Below are positions 60,197-64,000 of a stretch of DNA of 64,000 nucleotides, piece after piece. The stretch spans positions 1-64,000 of the forward strand of contig JADFDJ010000005.1 in NCBI GenBank assembly GCA_018262895.1, in the 5' to 3' direction. The notes beneath the pieces are model-generated. The model was not told the origin of the DNA, ran no database searches, and was given only the letters and a program-made list of their open reading frames with translations. Positions within the stretch are counted from its first letter, which is position 1. Each line of letters starts with the position of its first letter. The DNA comes from Methanomassiliicoccus sp. Its GTDB lineage: Archaea; Thermoplasmatota; Thermoplasmata; Methanomassiliicoccales; Methanomassiliicoccaceae. The position numbers and the translations under genes are program-made.

Positions 60197-60566
60197 GGAA
60201 CGATGCGGAGCTTCGTCCTCCCATCCGCTTCATTTTCATTTTCCTTCGAATAAAGCTCATTTCTTAAAACTCTATTATTCCACAAAGGCGGCGGCCTCGT
60301 CGTGCCGATCGACCCTTTCCGACCAACGAGGATGCGCGATCTCTTATGAATGGGAATAGCCAGCACATAAAAAGAGGAGGAAGGGTAACCTGTCCATCCT
60401 GCGGCCGATGAACGGCAACACCGGGGTGAAAAAGGAGGTGGTCTAATCATCCTCAGCCAGAGGGACCGGGGGGCACATCTTCAAAGATGCAAAATTAATT
60501 TATACGGTGGTTTCATTCGGAAATAACGTACCTTATATTAGGTAACACAAGAAGGAGATGAATTTT
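60197..60566. other. Intergenic region before the CoM methyltransferase gene
   Basis: About 370 bases. It contains a possible tiny frame at 60346-60411 (21 codons, ending VTCPSCGR), a TATA-like AATTTATAC near 60501 and the palindrome 60529-60544. Otherwise no gene is supported. Confidence 0.5.
60529..60544 (+). promoter_or_regulatory. TACCT-N6-AGGTA palindrome at the mtbA transcription start
   Basis: TACCT (60529-60533) and AGGTA (60540-60544) flank six AT bases, about 28 bases after the TATA-like element near 60501, so it lies at the predicted start site. It is unlike the cobalamin palindrome. A repressor site is inferred. Confidence 0.4.
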
Positions 60567-61559
60567 GTGACTCCAAGAGAGAGAGTATTGGCAGCCCTTA
60601 ACCTTGAGAAGTTGGACAGGCCTCCAGTAGGCATCGTCACTCAGAGCGCGACCATTGACCAGATGAACGCAGTTGGTGTATCTTGGCCCGAGGCCCACAG
60701 CGACCCCCAGCTCATGGCCAAGCTCGCTGCTGCCGCCACCGAACTAGGTCTGGAGACCATCAGGATCCCCTTCGACCTTACCGCTGAGGCCGAGCTGTTC
60801 GGCGCCACCGTCGATCTGGGAAAGGTAGACAGGACCCCTATGCTGAAGGCCCACCCCTTCGATTCCGAGAGCGAGCCCGTCATCCCCGACGACCCCCACA
60901 AGGGAAGGCCCGGCGTCATTATCGAGGCCACCAAGATATTGAAGGAGCAGTACGGCAAGGAGTACCCCATCGTCGTAGGCATCGCGGGACCCTTCACCCT
61001 AGCAGGTCACCTCGTCGAGACCGGCAACCTCCTGCTCTGGTGCATCACCGAGCCGGACACCGTCAAGAAGTTCGTTCAGGCGGCCACCGACTTCGAGGTC
61101 AAGTACGTGAAGGCCCTCATCGAGGCTGGCGCTGACGTGATCGTCATCGTTGACCCCTCCGCCTCCACCGACATGATGCACCCCGACATGTTCAATGTCT
61201 TCGCTGCGCCCTACATCAAGCAGATCGTCGAGGCTTGCGGCACCACCAAGAACATCCTGCACATCTGCGGGAACACCACCGCCCTCCTCGAGAACATGAT
61301 CGCGACCGGCACCAGCGCAGTCAGCATCGAGGAGAAGGTCTCACCTGGTTCAGCTGTCAGCATCGTAGCGGGGAGAGTTGCCCTGGTCGGAAATGTCGGT
61401 GTCGTCAAGCCCCTGTTCATGGGCAACGCCGAGCAGTCCTTCGAGGAGACCAAGAAGGTCGTGGAAGCAGGGTTCAACCTCATTGCTCCCGGCTGCGGCC
61501 TCGCCGCCAAGGTCCCCAAGGCCAACCTCGAGGCGATGGTCAAGGCAGTCAAGGGCTGA
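60567..61559 (+). CDS. mtbA: Methylcobamide:CoM methyltransferase (MtbA/MtaA family)
   Basis: Transfers methyl from the corrinoid protein to coenzyme M, yielding methyl-CoM for methanogenesis. 330 residues with a uroporphyrinogen-decarboxylase fold. The Zn site is His232 and Cys234 (ILHICGN) plus Cys310 (IAPGCGL). TPRERVLAALNLEKLDRPPVG is the typical start. GTG at 60567 is preferred over ATG at 60558 because AAGGAG lies directly before the ATG but nine bases before the GTG. Separating MtbA (methylamines) from MtaA (methanol) by eye is not safe, though MtbA fits better with RamA nearby. Codon use appears strongly biased, as in highly expressed genes. Confidence 0.9.
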   Translation: MTPRERVLAALNLEKLDRPPVGIVTQSATIDQMNAVGVSWPEAHSDPQLMAKLAAAATELGLETIRIPFDLTAEAELFGATVDLGKVDRTPMLKAHPFDSESEPVIPDDPHKGRPGVIIEATKILKEQYGKEYPIVVGIAGPFTLAGHLVETGNLLLWCITEPDTVKKFVQAATDFEVKYVKALIEAGADVIVIVDPSASTDMMHPDMFNVFAAPYIKQIVEACGTTKNILHICGNTTALLENMIATGTSAVSIEEKVSPGSAVSIVAGRVALVGNVGVVKPLFMGNAEQSFEETKKVVEAGFNLIAPGCGLAAKVPKANLEAMVKAVKG

Positions 61560-61770
61560 ACAGGTCCCATGATTGGATCTGACAGACCAAAACCCCTTCA
61601 TACTTCTATTTTTCTTACTAAGAATCCCCATTAGATGTCTGGCCTCTTCAGACCTTTTCACCATGCCCGAACATGATCCTCTGTAATGGCCGTTCATACG
61701 GCCTGGCCCATCGTCCGTGCCCGCTGTCTCGAGCAGATTAATATAACGTCAAGACGTTCCCTCCCGAGGG

Positions 61771-63417
61771 ATGACCTTGTCCTATGGAATAGCGCTTGAC
61801 GTGGGTACCAGCGGGTACAGGTCTCAGCTGGTCGATCTCTCAAGGAACGGTAAAATCATCTCCACGGCGATCACCATGAGGCACCCTTTACCGGGGGCCA
61901 ACATCATGGACCATCTGCACTTCTGGCTGGAGAACGGGTCCGAGGTAGGCCATAGAATAATCATGGACACGGTCGCCAGCCTCATCCAGGCCCATGGGGC
62001 AGAGATCGAAAAAATAATCCGTCTGGCAGTGTGCGGCAACCCTGCCCAAGTGTCGATGTTCGAGGGCATCGAGGTTAGGGACCTCGCATATGCTGGTCAA
62101 TCCATGCTGAGGCGGTTAAACGTCAAGGTGCCGGACCGGAGGGGTCAGACCCTGACCGCAGGAGATATAGGTCTGACGGCCTTAAGGCCTGAATCCGAGG
62201 TGGTCATACCTCCGGCCATACGCCACGAGGTCGGAGCCGATGCTCTGGCCATGGTCATGAAATCAGGTCTACTGGAGTCTAAGGAGACGTGCATGGTGAC
62301 GGACTATGGCACCAATGCCGAGATGGGGCTGTACCATGACGGAGAGTTGTACACCGGATCGGCCGCGGCCGGGCCGGCGATGGAGGGGCAGGCCATCAGG
62401 CATGGGATGCTGGCAGCACCCTTTGCGATATCAGACCTCAACCTGGGAGAGGACGGCCGGTGGGACAACGTGGTCCTGGATGAGGCCCTCAAGCCGGTCC
62501 TAGCCTCAAGGGTGGATCCTTCCAATGGTGCCGGCCAGGACAGCGGTGGCTGTAAGGCCAGGGGAATAACCGGAACGGGGGTGGTCGCGGCCGTGGCCTT
62601 GGGTCTCGAGTCCGGGCTCGTCAAGCTGCCTCGCATCTTGACGCGGGACAGGATGCTGCACCTTCAGGACGGCCTGACCTTCAGCGAGAAGGACCTGGGA
62701 GAGGCCGGTAAGGCCATGGGGGCCATCCGCGCTGGCCATCGAACGCTCATCGAGGAGGTCGGCATCGATGACGAGGAAATCAGGACCATGTACCTGGCCG
62801 GGGCCTCGGGCACCTATGTGGACCCGTTGAAGGCCCAGACCGTGGGAATGGTCCCCCGGGTGGTGGAAAGGACCGTGCAGGTGGGGAACACCTCGCTGAT
62901 GATGGCCTATGACCTCCTGGTCAAGGATGAGATGCTGGACGAGATGCAGCAGGTGGCGGACTCCATAGCATCCAAGCACATCATGTTCGCGATGAGCAAG
63001 GTGTTCGAGGAGATGTACGTGAACGAGATCGCCTACTGGGGAGAGGGGATGCCGATCGAGATGTACAACGTCTCCCTCAAGAACGCCGGCCTCAGGCAGC
63101 TCCCGGCCATAGTGCGTCCACGCTCGACCACGCGCATCGTCAGCTCCGACATACCTGTGCTCGGCGACAATGGACTGAGGGTCCTGGATAACATCGGAGT
63201 GTATCTGACCGGGAACTTTCCGGGCTGCGTCGGCTGCGGGACATGCGCCCAGGAGTGCCCAGAGGATGCATTGGAGGTCATGGATGCAGGACCGGGACGA
63301 TACCTCATAAGGGTCGCTACGGAGCACTGCCTGGGAACGGCATGCAAGCACTGCGAGGAAGTATGCCCTCAGGGTGTGTACGTGTTCAGTGACCTCAAGG
63401 TCACCAAGCGCTCTTGA
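61771..63417 (+). CDS. ramA: RamA-like reductive activator of corrinoid methyltransferases
   Basis: ATP-dependent reactivation of Co(II)-corrinoid protein to Co(I). The first about 470 residues form the ASKHA-type ATPase/activator domain (GIALDVGTSGYRSQLVDL, TDYGTNAEMGLY, LAGASGTYVDP). The C-terminus holds two 4Fe-4S ferredoxin motifs: CVGCGTCAQECP, and CLGTACKHCEEVCP with an unusual C-x4-C at its start. 548 residues, the size of Methanosarcina RamA. ATG at 61771 is about 29 bases after TTAATATAA, hence probably leaderless and transcribed separately from mtbA. Confidence 0.94.
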   Translation: MTLSYGIALDVGTSGYRSQLVDLSRNGKIISTAITMRHPLPGANIMDHLHFWLENGSEVGHRIIMDTVASLIQAHGAEIEKIIRLAVCGNPAQVSMFEGIEVRDLAYAGQSMLRRLNVKVPDRRGQTLTAGDIGLTALRPESEVVIPPAIRHEVGADALAMVMKSGLLESKETCMVTDYGTNAEMGLYHDGELYTGSAAAGPAMEGQAIRHGMLAAPFAISDLNLGEDGRWDNVVLDEALKPVLASRVDPSNGAGQDSGGCKARGITGTGVVAAVALGLESGLVKLPRILTRDRMLHLQDGLTFSEKDLGEAGKAMGAIRAGHRTLIEEVGIDDEEIRTMYLAGASGTYVDPLKAQTVGMVPRVVERTVQVGNTSLMMAYDLLVKDEMLDEMQQVADSIASKHIMFAMSKVFEEMYVNEIAYWGEGMPIEMYNVSLKNAGLRQLPAIVRPRSTTRIVSSDIPVLGDNGLRVLDNIGVYLTGNFPGCVGCGTCAQECPEDALEVMDAGPGRYLIRVATEHCLGTACKHCEEVCPQGVYVFSDLKVTKRS

Positions 63418-63440
63418 AATATATCTGATGATGGCTCGCA

Positions 63441-63456
63441 CCCGCTCGAGAGCGGG
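63441..63456. terminator. GC-rich hairpin between ramA and the methyltransferase gene
   Basis: CCCGCTC (63441-63447) pairs with GAGCGGG (63450-63456) around GA. It lies in the 45-base gap between two convergent genes and can serve both strands. Confidence 0.4.
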
Positions 63457-63462
63457 CGGGGC

Positions 63463-64000
63463 TCACTCCTCGATGAGACATATCCAGCGGTCGTAGAACG
63501 CATCGTTCAGGTTCTCAAGGACACGAGCCCTTCTGCCCGCGCCCAGCGCCCACAGTCGCACCAGGTCGGCCTCCTTCTGGCTCTCGACCGTCACCATCGT
63601 CTCCCTGCACAGGTCCATGAGCTCCTTCAGGATGCCCTTCCAAACAAGGGTGGTGTATTCGTTTATGGTACCGGCCATCAGGGCCAGCCCATATTCCGAG
63701 GGACGCACGTAGTGTGTGGCCAGGGAGGCGTCGATGAGCATGGTCTCTTCCGGCAGGAGCCGCCCCTTGCTGAGCCCCAGGCTTAGGAGGGAGGGATCGT
63801 TGTCGTATGCTAGCGAGCTGAAACCCAGGTCTCGGAGGACCGCTGCGCCCATTCCCGATCCGCACCCGCAGTCCAGGCACACCTCCCCATCCGCCTCCCC
63901 CCATGTTTTCTTTATCAATCTCTTGACGAGGGATGCCCTCTCCGGCGAGAAGTCCTCCATGGAAGGGGGCGTGGCCCGTTGCAGGGCGAGCGAGTAGTGC
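63463..64000 (-). CDS. SAM-dependent methyltransferase (5' end beyond the window)
   Basis: Class-I methyltransferase core: VCLDCGCGSGMGAAVLRDLG (motif I) and LAYDNDPSLLSLGLSKG (acidic loop), followed by a helical C-terminus LKELMDLCRETMVTVESQKEADLVRLWALGAGRRARVLE. The frame is open past the internal ATG at 63960 to the end of the window, with HYSLALQRATPPS in phase, so the true start lies outside. Substrate unknown. Being next to ramA hints at corrinoid or methanogenesis-related chemistry but does not prove it. Confidence 0.75.
   Translation of the reverse strand, partial: HYSLALQRATPPSMEDFSPERASLVKRLIKKTWGEADGEVCLDCGCGSGMGAAVLRDLGFSSLAYDNDPSLLSLGLSKGRLLPEETMLIDASLATHYVRPSEYGLALMAGTINEYTTLVWKGILKELMDLCRETMVTVESQKEADLVRLWALGAGRRARVLENLNDAFYDRWICLIEE

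Noticed and set aside
59552-63417. Pyrrolysine-encoding in-frame TAG codons
   Set aside because: The corrinoid, CoM methyltransferase and RamA frames are uninterrupted; no MtmB, MtbB or MttB gene is present to test for TAG read-through.
62506-63441. 311-codon minus-strand frame opposite ramA
   Set aside because: Shadow of ramA, which has complete Fe-S motifs on the other strand.
1-64000. CRISPR arrays or rRNA genes
   Set aside because: No regularly spaced repeats and no rRNA-like sequence were seen; the only RNA gene supported is tRNA-His.

Overview
The window is about 64 kb of GC-rich archaeal DNA, most probably from a methylotrophic methanogen of the Methanomassiliicoccales (Thermoplasmatota). 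The evidence is a methyltransferase module (corrinoid protein, MtbA/MtaA-type methylcobamide:CoM methyltransferase, RamA-type reductive activator), a complete trp operon, archaeal SepF, a PUA RNA-binding protein, an archaeal RecJ-like DHH protein, RtcB with an intein, geranylgeranyl-reductase-family flavoproteins, and archaeal promoters. The species is not fixed by the sequence.

Layout. 1-0.5 kb: the end of an IS110-type transposase. 0.8-2.8 kb: sufC-sufB. 3-5.5 kb: a membrane protein, a gene-poor AT-rich stretch and an HdrA-like flavoprotein. 5.6-12.7 kb: an anaerobic cobalamin operon cbiT-L-F-G-H-C-D-E-A on the minus strand. 13.2-15.2 kb: two paralogous small membrane proteins and a transporter with a very His-rich tail. 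15.3-17.9 kb: the cobalt ECF transporter cbiM-N-Q-O. 18-24.3 kb: trpE-G-D-C-F-B-A. 24.4-26.8 kb: an iron-sulfur flavoprotein, a GGR-family flavoprotein and cob(I)alamin adenosyltransferase. 27-36.5 kb: PRC-barrel proteins, small membrane proteins, an epimerase, a regulator, a DMT transporter, Usp, a flippase, a histidine kinase and an aldehyde dehydrogenase. 36.6-40.9 kb: two convergent ABC-2 exporters. 41-48 kb: ThiF/MoeB-like, PadR, unknown membrane proteins, PUA protein, SepF and an HD hydrolase. 48-54.7 kb: intein-bearing rtcB, a GNAT and two tandem 7TM-DUF835 proteins. 54.9 kb: tRNA-His. 55-59.3 kb: argF, recJ-like, an exonuclease and a phosphoesterase. 59.5-63.4 kb: corrinoid protein, mtbA and ramA. 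The last gene is a methyltransferase cut by the window end.

How it fits together. Cobalt uptake (CbiMNQO), corrin synthesis (cbi operon), adenosylation (CobA/BtuR type) and corrinoid use (corrinoid protein, MtbA, RamA) form one metabolic theme. The most useful regulatory observation is a palindrome, TTGGA-N7-TCCAA. It occurs twice at the cbi promoter and once at the adenosyltransferase promoter, and one copy is identical over 20 bases between the two loci and encloses the TATA-like element. This looks like the operator of a cobalamin or cobalt repressor. A second, longer dyad (GTATTA-N15-TAATAC) lies near the small membrane-protein pair and has NikR-like geometry.

Many first genes of transcription units have a TATA-like element about 25-30 bases before the start codon and no Shine-Dalgarno, which suggests leaderless mRNAs. 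Internal operon genes more often carry GGAGG-type sites or overlap by ATGA/GTGA. Other points of interest are trpD without a normal start codon, a pentapeptide-repeat insert in an ABC-2 permease, an intein exactly before the catalytic metal-binding Cys of RtcB, and several candidate microproteins.
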